Shown: piece after piece, positions 26,576 through 35,517 of the stretch
Position numbering within the stretch: position 1 is the stretch's first letter
Layout of the letters: every line of letters starts with the position of its first letter
Assembly: GCA_020161405.1 (NCBI GenBank)
Contig: JAIUOD010000002.1
Coordinates: 186,001 to 250,000 of the forward strand
DNA from: Pseudomonadota bacterium
GTDB lineage: Bacteria; Pseudomonadota; Alphaproteobacteria; Caulobacterales; Aquidulcibacteraceae
Length of the DNA: 64,000 nucleotides
Direction: 5' to 3'
Position numbers and translations under genes: made by a program
The notes under the pieces: generated by a model
The model's database searches: none
What the model saw: only the letters and a program-made list of their open reading frames with translations
What the model was told of the DNA's origin: nothing

Positions 26576-27043
26576 ATGTATGGTCAATTTAAAATTAGCA
26601 CTGGTCTTGCGCGTAAATTTCCGATGCCGGAAAGCTTGAAAGAGCGTGCAATTGCGCTTATTTTAATCGGTATTGCTTTTTTTAGTGCCGCAATGTTTGA
26701 CCCGTTTCGTGATTTTATTTCATCAGTGAATGGCAAAACCGCCGAAGCAACATTTCTTAAATCTGAACAATATCTTGGCACAGGGCCAAAGCGAAATATT
26801 GGCATTTATCTTTATGAAGATGACCAGACAAGCAAATTCATAATCAAAGGAAAAAAAATATATTCAAACCCTGATTTAATCCCACATAATGCAAAAGTTG
26901 CATGGCCTTTGGGTAGCCCACAAAAAGCACGAATCTTGGGCGAATATAATTTATTACCACATTTGATAACTGGCGCTTTGGGCATATTGATTGTGATTTT
27001 TGGTTTTTATTTGCGCATAATTTCAAAAAAAGAAGAAAATTAA
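26576..27043 (+). CDS. DUF3592 membrane protein
   Basis: 155 residues. Helix near 25-45, a beta-rich periplasmic domain and a C-terminal helix near 130-150. SNPDLIPHNAKVAWPLGSPQKARI is the DUF3592 core. Its stop overlaps the rlmJ start by one base (TAATG), so the two are cotranslated. No function known; it is perhaps chance operon packing. Confidence 0.7.
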   Translation: MYGQFKISTGLARKFPMPESLKERAIALILIGIAFFSAAMFDPFRDFISSVNGKTAEATFLKSEQYLGTGPKRNIGIYLYEDDQTSKFIIKGKKIYSNPDLIPHNAKVAWPLGSPQKARILGEYNLLPHLITGALGILIVIFGFYLRIISKKEEN

Positions 27044-27903
27044 TGAATTATCGCCATTCATATCACGCCGGCAATTTTGCCGATTGTTTAAAGCATTTGG
27101 TTTTGGTTCAATTAATCAAATTAATGCAAAAAAAGGATAAAGGCTTTATGGTTCTTGATGCATTTTCAGGAACTGGAATCTATGATTTACATGCCGAATT
27201 TGCGGGAAGAAGCCCTGAATATATTGATGGTATTGTGAAAATTTGGGATTATGCGGATAAAAATTCAAATACAAAACCTGCAATTATTGATTATATTGAA
27301 GCACTAAAATTAGTGAATGAAAGTCAGCGTTATTATGCAGGTTCACCATTCTTAATTTCAAAATTATTGCGCCCCCAAGATAGGGCTTTTTTTATTGAAC
27401 TTCATAAAATTGATGTTCAAACCCTTGCTGATAATATTTCTGATTTCAAATATGAATGTGAATGCAAATCACTTAATGTTGAGCATAATGATGGCTATCA
27501 ATCTGTAAAAGCAAAATTGCCGCCCGTTGAAAAGCGTGGTTTGATTTTTATCGACCCACCATTTGAAAAGCCCGATGAATTTAGAAATATGATAAATTCA
27601 CTAAAAGAAGGGCTTAAAAGGTTTGAAACTGGGGTTTTTGCCTATTGGTATGCTGATAAAAATGCCACAGAAACAAAGGATTTTCTAAAAAAAGTAAAAA
27701 ATCTTGGAAAAAAATATTTGAATGTTTCAATGCAAATACAAAATAAAAATGAAATCAAAGGTTTAGTTAGCTCTGGCCTCGTTATAATTAACCCGCCTTA
27801 TGGTTTAAATGAAGCATTAAAGGACACAATGGGGCAATTAACTACAATACTTGGTAAAAATCATGGGGCAAAATATACTTTAGAGGCCTTCGAAAACATT
27901 TAG
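27043..27903 (+). CDS. rlmJ: 23S rRNA (adenine-2030 N6) methyltransferase
   Basis: 286 residues. MNYRHSYHAGNFADCLKHLVL is the hallmark N terminus of RlmJ, followed by the SAM site LDAFSGTG and the catalytic motif IDPPFEKPDEF (D-P-P-F, motif IV of amino-methyltransferases). It methylates A2030 of 23S rRNA. No unusual sequence change seen. Confidence 0.96.
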   Translation: MNYRHSYHAGNFADCLKHLVLVQLIKLMQKKDKGFMVLDAFSGTGIYDLHAEFAGRSPEYIDGIVKIWDYADKNSNTKPAIIDYIEALKLVNESQRYYAGSPFLISKLLRPQDRAFFIELHKIDVQTLADNISDFKYECECKSLNVEHNDGYQSVKAKLPPVEKRGLIFIDPPFEKPDEFRNMINSLKEGLKRFETGVFAYWYADKNATETKDFLKKVKNLGKKYLNVSMQIQNKNEIKGLVSSGLVIINPPYGLNEALKDTMGQLTTILGKNHGAKYTLEAFENI

Positions 27904-28132
27904 GGTAGTTGCTTTTATTCAAAGGGTTTGTCATAAGTTGTGCGCCTACTATTTCGTTTTCAATTTTAGTAAAGGATGGTGAAGTTACGCAATGATTTGA
28001 TCCAAGGTCAAAACCAACGGTTAAAGCTAGGCGTGATAAGTAGGTTTTAGGTTTGTAATTGGCATTTATGTTGATTATATTTATTGCGAATGGCTAAAAC
28101 TGTGACTTTGATTACAGTATTTGGGGAAGTTA

Positions 28133-28789
28133 ATGCGTTTCGACGACGATGAAGATGATGATTTTGATTCAGCAAAGAAGAAAAAAGGTCATAAAAGAGG
28201 AAGTAAAGAAGAGTTTATAGATCCTTCATTTGTTCCACCTCCTGCTTTTGGCGGCGGTGGTTTTAATGATAGACCACGTGGCGGTTTTGGTGACAGACCA
28301 CCGCGTCAAGATTTTGGTGATAGACCACCGCGCCGTGACTTTGGTGATAGACCACAATTTGGTGATAGACCGCCGCGTCAGGATTTTGGTGACCGTCCTC
28401 CTCGTCGTGATTTTGGTGACAGACCGCCGCGCCGTGACTTTGGTGATAGACCACCACGTCAGGATTTTGGTGATCGTCCTCCTCGTCGTGATTTTGGTGA
28501 CAGACCACCGCGCCGTGATTTCGGCGATAGACCACCACGCCAAGAACAGAATTATGACAATTTGCCAACAATAAATGGTGTTGTGAAATTCTATAATGGT
28601 GAACGTGGCTTTGGTTTCGTATCTCCAGAAGGTGGTGGCGCAGATGTGTTTGTTCACGTTTCTGCGGTTCAACGCGCTGGCCTTGAGGTTTTGGAACCAA
28701 ATCAAAAAATCACATTCCAAATGCTTCCTGATAAATTTGGCAAAGGTCCGAAAGCGATTAATATCGCACTTATCAAAGAAGAAGAATAG
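28133..28789 (+). CDS. Cold-shock domain protein with a repeat-rich disordered N-terminal half
   Basis: 218 residues from the ATG at 28133 (the upstream TTG overlaps the GGGGAAG ribosome site). Residues 1-20 are acidic (DDDEDDDF), then a Lys-rich stretch, then nine copies of FGDRPPR(Q/R)D plus one short copy, all disordered and rich in Arg, Asp, Gly and Pro. Residues about 145-215 are a complete cold-shock domain with RNP1 KFYNGERGFGFV and RNP2 DVFVHVS, which bind single-stranded RNA. Usual CspA is about 70 residues. The 229-base upstream gap may carry a long 5' leader as in other cold-shock genes. Likely an RNA chaperone that can condense. It ends in a clear terminator. Confidence 0.9.
   Translation: MRFDDDEDDDFDSAKKKKGHKRGSKEEFIDPSFVPPPAFGGGGFNDRPRGGFGDRPPRQDFGDRPPRRDFGDRPQFGDRPPRQDFGDRPPRRDFGDRPPRRDFGDRPPRQDFGDRPPRRDFGDRPPRRDFGDRPPRQEQNYDNLPTINGVVKFYNGERGFGFVSPEGGGADVFVHVSAVQRAGLEVLEPNQKITFQMLPDKFGKGPKAINIALIKEEE
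28286..28546 (+). repeat. 27-base in-frame tandem repeats in the cold-shock gene
   Basis: Nine units of 27 bases encoding FGDRPPR(Q/R)(D/E) and one 18-base unit (FGDRPQ). A higher order period of 81 bases (RQD, RRD, RRD) is visible in two successive blocks. Synonymous differences between copies show that it is not a recent expansion as a whole. Confidence 0.9.
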
Positions 28790-28804
28790 ATTTTATAAAA
28801 TCTA

Positions 28805-28944
28805 GGTTCTGTTGAAAAATGTATTTTTATACGTCGAAAATGGTATATTTTGAGAACCGAAGTGCAGCATATTTAGGTATGTGAGCATCGGAAGCGCAAA
28901 AATATGCCATTTGCAGGCTGTAAAAATCATTTGCCAACTGAACC
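28805..28944. repeat. Imperfect palindromic element, MITE-like
   Basis: A 140-base imperfect palindrome centred at 28874-28875: the left end begins GGTTCTGTTG and the right end, reversed, reads GGTTCAGTTGG; further in, AAATG, ATTTTTA, AAATGG.ATATTTT and CCGA/TCGG pair off at matching distances. It carries no ORF. No clear target duplication flanks it. Looks like a dispersed non-autonomous element; the start resembles ends of IS6-family elements but not closely enough to assign. Confidence 0.6.
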
Positions 28945-28953
28945 CAAATAATG

Positions 28954-28980
28954 CGGCTCCCAAGATTTGGGGGCCGTTTT
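28954..28980 (+). terminator. Intrinsic terminator after the cold-shock gene
   Basis: Stem CGGCTCCCAA / TTGGGGGCCG with loop GAT and a T:G wobble, followed by TTTTATTTT. It lies beyond the palindromic element and just overlaps the end of the convergent gene. Confidence 0.85.
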
Positions 28981-29701
28981 ATTTTGTGATTAATTTATAG
29001 CCAGAAGAGCTTATTGTGATTTTGGGTACTTTTTTTGTTTCTTCAAATTTCGAATAAATCGGTGCTAATTGCTTTAATGTATTATAATTTGGTTTTTTTT
29101 GCGCCGTAAACATATTAAAACCATTAAGTGCAAATGGTAAAACTTGAATTTGAATTGCGTTTTGACCTTTGCTTATTGATTTATATAAAATCGCAAACAT
29201 TTCATCCATATCAGGGTCAGTAAGGCCAATATTAGGGGCAGGGGCACAACGCGGGGCAAGTATAATATGCCCGCTTTGTTTCTGTGCCACATTATAGGCA
29301 TTAGGGTAAGAAGTTGCCACGCTAAAACTATTTCTTTGGCCTTGAACAAGGCTTTGGGCATTAATAAAATAAATTCCACTTGGAATATTTGCCGTATTTG
29401 CGCCGCATATTTTATATTGCCTTAAATATTTATATTTCCCATTTTTCGCCTGCGCCCAGATTTCAAGTGTAGATTTATCTTTGAAGATACGCATAAAAAT
29501 AGGCGCACCGAATTTTACCCCATCATCGGCAAATGCAAATTCAAGGCGTCCCGAATTGCGTGAAATTGCATCACGCCCAATTTTGCCAACGTCTATATAA
29601 TTTTGGGCTACAGAAAAATTTGGAACACAAAATGAAATCAATATTGCAATTGAAAATTTGATGAAATTGTTTTTTTGCTTAATTTTTTTCATTTTATTCA
29701 T
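28979..29701 (-). CDS. YafK-like L,D-transpeptidase-fold protein with lost active site
   Basis: 240 residues with a signal peptide (cleavage after SVAQ, near residue 33). IFMRIFKDKSTLEIWAQAKNGKY, YKICGANTANIPSGIYFIN, FSVATSYPNAYN and GLTDPDMDEMFAIL match the YafK/DpaA branch of YkuD-fold enzymes, which cut or form peptidoglycan crosslinks. At the catalytic motif HGxCxSxGC this protein reads APRCAPAPN: both the His and the catalytic Cys are replaced (Ala, Asn). It is probably a non-catalytic peptidoglycan or protein-binding form. The start is uncertain (ATG 29701 or 29692). It is 8 bases after ispH and made by a 16-base duplication at the junction. Confidence 0.7.
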   Translation of the reverse strand: MNKMKKIKQKNNFIKFSIAILISFCVPNFSVAQNYIDVGKIGRDAISRNSGRLEFAFADDGVKFGAPIFMRIFKDKSTLEIWAQAKNGKYKYLRQYKICGANTANIPSGIYFINAQSLVQGQRNSFSVATSYPNAYNVAQKQSGHIILAPRCAPAPNIGLTDPDMDEMFAILYKSISKGQNAIQIQVLPFALNGFNMFTAQKKPNYNTLKQLAPIYSKFEETKKVPKITISSSGYKLITK

Positions 29702-29725
29702 CGGTCAAATTATTCATCGGTCAAA
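29694..29725 (-). repeat. 16-base tandem duplication at the ispH/YafK-like junction
   Basis: TTATTCATCGGTCAAA occurs twice without a gap. On the minus strand one copy encodes the last residues and stop of ispH (LTDE stop) and the next copy repeats them and supplies the ATG that begins the downstream gene. Confidence 0.9.
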
Positions 29726-30651
29726 ATGCGTGGAAGTTTGAAAACAACATCTTCGCGTGAAACTTCTAATTCTTCCATAATAACATCAAAGCGTTTTTTA
29801 CATGCTTCGATAACTTCTAATACCAAATCTTCTGGCGCGCTTGCACCTGCTGTAAGGGCAAGGGTTTCAACATTGTCAAACCATTCCCAATCAATTGCGC
29901 TTGCGTCATCAATAAGGTGGGAATTTTGCAAACCCGCTTTTTCGCCAACCTCTTTTAGGCGTAAAGAGTTTGACGAATTTTTAGAACCTATAACCAATAA
30001 TAAATCCGCGCTCTGGCTTAGTTTTTTAACCGCATCTTGGCGATTAGTTGTGGCATAGCAAATGTCTTCTTTATGTGGTTTGGCAATATTTGGGAAACGC
30101 GCTTCAAGTATTTTTACAATTTCAATTGTATCATCAACCGATAGCGTAGTTTGCGTTACAAAAGCCAATGAATTTGGGCTTTTAGGCACAAAGGTTTTAG
30201 CTTCTTCAACATCTTGAACAAGGGAAACCGCGCCCTCTGGCAATTGTCCCATTGTGCCAATAACCTCTGGATGACCTGCATGGCCTATAAGAATAATTTC
30301 ATGGCCCTCTTGATAATGACGCTCTGCGCCAACGTGCACTTTGGAAACGAGCGGGCAGGTGGCGTCAACATAAATCATATTACGCGCTTTGGCAGAATTT
30401 GGAACCGACTTTGGAACGCCATGCGCCGAAAAAATAATCGGCCTATCATCGGGGCATTCGTCAACTTCTTTTACAAAAATTGCACCAAGTTTTTTTAAAC
30501 GCTCAACAACATGCTTATTGTGAACAATTTCATGGCGCACATAAACTGGCGCACCCCATTTTATAAGTGCCTGTTCAACAATATGAATTGCCCGATCGAC
30601 ACCTGCGCAAAAGCCACGTGGACTTGCCAAAAGGATTTTAAGTGTTTTCAT
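29710..30651 (-). CDS. ispH: 4-hydroxy-3-methylbut-2-enyl diphosphate reductase
   Basis: 313 residues. The three Cys that hold the [4Fe-4S] cluster are visible in [10 protein letters not shown] (residue about 15), [10 protein letters not shown] (near 99) and [10 protein letters not shown] (near 197). HGVPK and the conserved Glu-Thr region fit the active site. It makes IPP and DMAPP in the last step of the non-mevalonate pathway. First gene of a two-gene operon with the YafK-like protein. Confidence 0.97.
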   Translation of the reverse strand: MKTLKILLASPRGFCAGVDRAIHIVEQALIKWGAPVYVRHEIVHNKHVVERLKKLGAIFVKEVDECPDDRPIIFSAHGVPKSVPNSAKARNMIYVDATCPLVSKVHVGAERHYQEGHEIILIGHAGHPEVIGTMGQLPEGAVSLVQDVEEAKTFVPKSPNSLAFVTQTTLSVDDTIEIVKILEARFPNIAKPHKEDICYATTNRQDAVKKLSQSADLLLVIGSKNSSNSLRLKEVGEKAGLQNSHLIDDASAIDWEWFDNVETLALTAGASAPEDLVLEVIEACKKRFDVIMEELEVSREDVVFKLPRILTDE

Positions 30652-30777
30652 TGCTATTATTTAATCCTCTAATTGTAACCACCGCTTGAGATTGTTTCAA
30701 CTTGGCCTTAAAGCTATTTTTGAAAAAATCCAATATGGGTTAAAATGCGGCTTTTCAAGATTGAATTTGGTATAAAT

Positions 30778-31494
30778 ATGCGTTCTTTAAGTGTTTCTGT
30801 TTTAGTTTTATCGGCTCTTGGGCTTTCGGCATGTGCATCTTTCCATAAAAAGCCACCGCCACCACCCCCAGTAGAATCAGAAGAAGCTGCCCCACCAAAA
30901 GCTGAAACCCCAAATGATGGTGTTGAAAGAATTGAAAATAATACAATTGCACCGCCAAAGAAAAAAGGTTTCTTTTCAAGATTAAGCAAGGCATTGGGTG
31001 AAGATAATCAAACTCCTAATGTTGGCCCATGTCCTGCGGTGCGTATTCTTTATGATACATCACGCTTTGTTGAAGTTGATGGTGATAATAAGTTTGATAA
31101 TGTTGGCTATACTGGCGAAATGCAAAATGTGAAATCAACCTGCCGTTATGTTGGCGATGACCCAATTGAGATGAGCCTTGCAATCGACATGGCGCTAGGC
31201 AAAGGTCCAAAGGCAGTGGGTGAGTATAAAGATGTTAAATATTTTATTTCCGTCACCCGAAAAGATATCGCGCCAATTGAAACCAAAACTTATGCTGGCC
31301 GCGTTTATTTTGCCAAAGGTGAAGATAGAACAAGATTTTTAACTCCTGTTTCAATCATCACAATTCCGCGCAAAAACAAAGAAGTTTCAGGCGCGAATTT
31401 TGAAATTCTTGTTGGGTTTGATTTAACCGAAAAGCAATTGCAATTTAATCGCGATGGTATTCGCTTTAAAATTGATGCCGGTACAAAAAAATAA
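30778..31494 (+). CDS. Lipoprotein of unknown function with polyproline stretch
   Basis: About 238 residues from ATG at 30778, the start that gives a normal lipoprotein signal (MRSLSVSVLVLSALGLSAC, lipobox LSAC at residue 19). A run of seven Pro (KKPPPPPPV) follows the lipid anchor, as in linkers crossing the periplasm. The folded part from about residue 85 has the pattern CPAVRILYDTSRFVEV...STCRYVG, seen in uncharacterised alphaproteobacterial outer-membrane lipoproteins. 18 bases before argS, likely cotranscribed. Confidence 0.8.
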   Translation: MRSLSVSVLVLSALGLSACASFHKKPPPPPPVESEEAAPPKAETPNDGVERIENNTIAPPKKKGFFSRLSKALGEDNQTPNVGPCPAVRILYDTSRFVEVDGDNKFDNVGYTGEMQNVKSTCRYVGDDPIEMSLAIDMALGKGPKAVGEYKDVKYFISVTRKDIAPIETKTYAGRVYFAKGEDRTRFLTPVSIITIPRKNKEVSGANFEILVGFDLTEKQLQFNRDGIRFKIDAGTKK

Positions 31495-31512
31495 AATTTC
31501 TTAATTAGTGAA

Positions 31513-33306
31513 ATGAACATCGTGAATAGTAATTTATCCAAACGCCTAGGCGAAGAAATAGGCGCAATTTTTCAACAACTTGGTTTTGAGCCTGAGTTTG
31601 GGCAAGTTGTGCGCGCCACCAAACCTGAATTTGGTGATTTTCAATGTAATGGTGCTTTGGCCTGCGCTAAGAAAAATGGCAAAAATCCGCGCGAATTGGC
31701 AAGTGAAATTGGAATATTGCTTGCCAATAATCCAATTCTTACAAAAGTTGAGGTTGCAGGCCCTGGTTTTTTAAACCTATTTCTATCCGATACCGCTATT
31801 TCAAATCGCGCCAATGAAATCGCACAAGATGAACGTAAGGGCGCGCGATTAGTTGAAAATCCGCTTAAAGTGATTGTTGATTATGCGGGGCCAAATGTTG
31901 CCAAATCAATGCATGTTGGGCATTTGCGCGCAACCATTATTGGCGATAGTTTAAAACGTCTTTTCCGTTTTCGCGGTGATCAAGTTTGGGGTGATGCCCA
32001 TTTTGGTGATTGGGGTTTTCAAATGGGGCTACTTATTGCCACATTGTCAATCGAACACCCTGATTTACCATATTTTGATGAAAATTTTGACGGCGAATAT
32101 CCAAAAGAATCACCTGTAACTTTGGCAGATTTGGAAAGAATTTATCCAGAAGCCGCAAGCCGTGCCAAAACCGATGAAAATTACCGCAATATTGCCCGCC
32201 GCGCGACCGCAGAATTGCAAAATGGTCGCAAAGGTTATCGCGCTTTATGGCAACATTTTGTGAATGTTTCGCGCGAAGCACTAAAGCGTGAATTTAGCGC
32301 ATTGGGCGTTGAATTTGACCTTTGGCTTGGTGAATCGGATGCTGACAAATTCATTCCTGATATGATTGAAGATTTGGAACACAAAAAACTCCTTGTTGAA
32401 GATCAAGGTGCAAAAGTTGTGTTTGTGCATGATAAAATGGTTCCTGCCAAAGATGGCGGGGAGCGTCCAAATGTTCCGCCTTTATTGGTGGTTTCATCTG
32501 AAGGTTCCGCAATGTATGGCACAACCGATTTGGCAACTATTGTGCAGCGTAAAAAAGAATATGACGCAGACCTAGTTTTATATTGTGTTGACCAACGTCA
32601 AGGTGAACATTTTGAATCTGTGTTCCGTGCGTCTGATTTGGCGGGTTATTTGCGCCGTGACCAATTAGAACATATTGGCTTTGGCACAATGAATGGCAAT
32701 GACGGCAAACCGTTTAAAACACGCGAAGGCGGGGTTTTAAAGCTGCACGATTTAATTCAAATGGTTCGTGAAAAAGCCGCCGTAAAACTTAATGAAGCAG
32801 GTGTTGCAACCGATTTGCCAGAAGAAGAACGCGCCCAAATTGGCGATATGGTTGGTATGGCGGCACTAAAATTTGCCGATTTGCAAAATTTCCGTGGCAC
32901 TTCTTATGTTTTTGACTTGGATAAGTTCCTATCATTCGAAGGCAAAACAGGCCCTTATCTGCTTTATGCCTGTGTTCGTATCAAAGCGATTTTGCGTAAA
33001 GCTGATGAGCAGGGTGTTAAAACTGGCAAAATTGAAATCCAAGAAATGCAAGAGCGTGATTTGGTTCTAATCCTTGATGGTTTTGAAAATGCCCTAAATG
33101 GCGCATATGAAAAGCGTGCCCCGCATATTTTGGCTGATCATGCCTATGCTTTGGCGGGTGCATTTAGTTCTTTTTATGCCAATTGCCCGATTATGTCCTC
33201 AACAGGCGAAACCCGCGAAAGCCGCCTTGCATTGGCAAAAACGACTTTGGGGCAATTGGAAATTGCGTTGGATTTATTAGGGATTAAAGCGCCAGAGAGA
33301 ATGTAA
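31513..33306 (+). CDS. argS: Arginyl-tRNA synthetase
   Basis: 597 residues, the usual length. N-terminal additional domain, then the class I HIGH motif as HVGH in [17 protein letters not shown] (near 133), [14 protein letters not shown], the region [13 protein letters not shown] in place of KMSKS (normal in ArgRS), and the alpha-helical anticodon domain starting about residue 470. It charges tRNA-Arg with arginine. Preceded by the lipoprotein gene; no unusual features. Confidence 0.97.
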   Translation: MNIVNSNLSKRLGEEIGAIFQQLGFEPEFGQVVRATKPEFGDFQCNGALACAKKNGKNPRELASEIGILLANNPILTKVEVAGPGFLNLFLSDTAISNRANEIAQDERKGARLVENPLKVIVDYAGPNVAKSMHVGHLRATIIGDSLKRLFRFRGDQVWGDAHFGDWGFQMGLLIATLSIEHPDLPYFDENFDGEYPKESPVTLADLERIYPEAASRAKTDENYRNIARRATAELQNGRKGYRALWQHFVNVSREALKREFSALGVEFDLWLGESDADKFIPDMIEDLEHKKLLVEDQGAKVVFVHDKMVPAKDGGERPNVPPLLVVSSEGSAMYGTTDLATIVQRKKEYDADLVLYCVDQRQGEHFESVFRASDLAGYLRRDQLEHIGFGTMNGNDGKPFKTREGGVLKLHDLIQMVREKAAVKLNEAGVATDLPEEERAQIGDMVGMAALKFADLQNFRGTSYVFDLDKFLSFEGKTGPYLLYACVRIKAILRKADEQGVKTGKIEIQEMQERDLVLILDGFENALNGAYEKRAPHILADHAYALAGAFSSFYANCPIMSSTGETRESRLALAKTTLGQLEIALDLLGIKAPERM

Positions 33307-33314
33307 ATTTTAAA

Positions 33315-33521
33315 TTATTCCCATTTAAAAACTGCATCAATTGTTAACCCAAAAACATCGGCAATTTTGAACGCAGTTTCTAATGATGGCGAATATTTAT
33401 TGGCCTCTATTGCCGCGATTGTTTGGCGTGTAAGGCCAAGTCGTAGGCCTAGTTCGGCTTGGCTCATTTCATTGGCAGCAAAACGAAGCGCCCTAATATT
33501 ATTGTTTATAGTTTTTTTCAC
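33315..33521 (-). CDS. XRE-family helix-turn-helix regulator, small
   Basis: 68 residues, essentially a single Cro/CI-type domain: IRALRFAANEMSQAELGLRLGLTRQTIAAIEANKYSPSL. The form MSQAELGLRLGLTRQTIAAIE... and IADVFGLTIDAVFKWE is that of the small regulators that go with DUF2178-like membrane proteins. It overlaps the membrane-protein gene by 4 bases. It probably represses its own operon via the palindrome at 33993-34012. Confidence 0.9.
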   Translation of the reverse strand: MKKTINNNIRALRFAANEMSQAELGLRLGLTRQTIAAIEANKYSPSLETAFKIADVFGLTIDAVFKWE

Positions 33522-33943
33522 GATGATTGACGTTTATAGCTTATTATAGTTGAAGAATTACGTGTTATTTCTGCGATGCAAACTGCTAATATTGTGCAAT
33601 TTACAATTTTCCATTTGCTTTCTGTAAATGGCAAAACGCCACCAACAAATAACATTGCATAAATCAAAACGCTATATGAAATTTTGGTTGCCTTTGCTTC
33701 TATTATAATGTCACGTTCATCAGTAGCTAATCTATCGGCTTTTTCATTTGTTTTCATTAGCCAAAAATGACCAATTCCAACAATTATTGCGTTTAATATG
33801 CCCAAAATTGCCAATGGTTTGAATTGATCCAAAAAATTCCACATGTAAAAAGCGGGGTTCATAATCAAAAACACGAAATACGTGCCAAAACAACCAACCA
33901 TGCCAATCAAATATAGCCATGCTATTTTTTCTTTATATGCCAT
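33518..33943 (-). CDS. DUF2178-like membrane protein, partner of the XRE regulator
   Basis: 141 residues with four helices (about 9-28, 44-62, 93-110, 115-131) and a cytoplasmic loop containing ATDERDIIIEAKATKISYS, the DERD...I...A...S pattern of DUF2178-type proteins. Always next to a small XRE regulator in many bacteria and archaea. The operon may sense a membrane condition; the role is unknown. Confidence 0.8.
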   Translation of the reverse strand: MAYKEKIAWLYLIGMVGCFGTYFVFLIMNPAFYMWNFLDQFKPLAILGILNAIIVGIGHFWLMKTNEKADRLATDERDIIIEAKATKISYSVLIYAMLFVGGVLPFTESKWKIVNCTILAVCIAEITRNSSTIISYKRQSS

Positions 33944-33992
33944 TTTATACCCTCTTAATTAATTCCTATTTATGCGCTTATCGCGCATTAGC

Positions 33993-34012
33993 ATGTTAAA
34001 CATATTTAACAT
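33993..34012. promoter_or_regulatory. Candidate operator of the XRE/DUF2178 operon
   Basis: A perfect palindrome ATGTTAAA-CATA-TTTAACAT. On the minus strand it lies just after TTGACT (34020-34015) and before TAACAT, a -35/-10 pair spaced 16 bases, 50-75 bases before the membrane-protein start. An operator inside the spacer suits autorepression by the XRE protein. Confidence 0.5.
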
Positions 34013-34160
34013 AGAGTCAAATTTTATTAACATATAGATTTAAGATTTAATTTTTTTGCGAAAATCATCTGGTGCGATAAAAAATAAACGGCCCGTATTA
34101 ATTGCACAAAATAAGGGTATGACAATTGAAAGACTTGCCATTTTTCTTAAATCCCAATAA

Positions 34161-35477
<1,317 letters not shown>

Positions 35478-35497
35478 TTACTGCTTCCGCCTTGCTA

Positions 35498-35513
35498 TTT
35501 AGATTAATCTAAA
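35498..35513. other. Perfect palindrome between serS and the HD-GYP gene
   Basis: TTTAGATTAATCTAAA, 16 bases, in the 40-base gap between the two convergent genes. No T run adjoins, so it is a weak terminator at best. Confidence 0.5.
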
Positions 35514-35517
35514 CGGA

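Noticed and set aside
27904..28132. A riboswitch before the cold-shock gene
   Set aside because: Some pairing (CCTACT with AGTAGG) is visible but no known aptamer is recognisable; a long cold-shock leader is enough to explain the gap.
28286..28546. Regular 27-base repeats that could be taken for a CRISPR array
   Set aside because: The repeats are contiguous without spacers, stay in one reading frame and encode FGDRPPRRD units of a cold-shock protein.
28805..28830. IS6-family insertion sequence end (GGTTCTGTTG)
   Set aside because: No transposase is nearby and the rest of the sequence is a palindrome without the IS6 pattern; named only as MITE-like.
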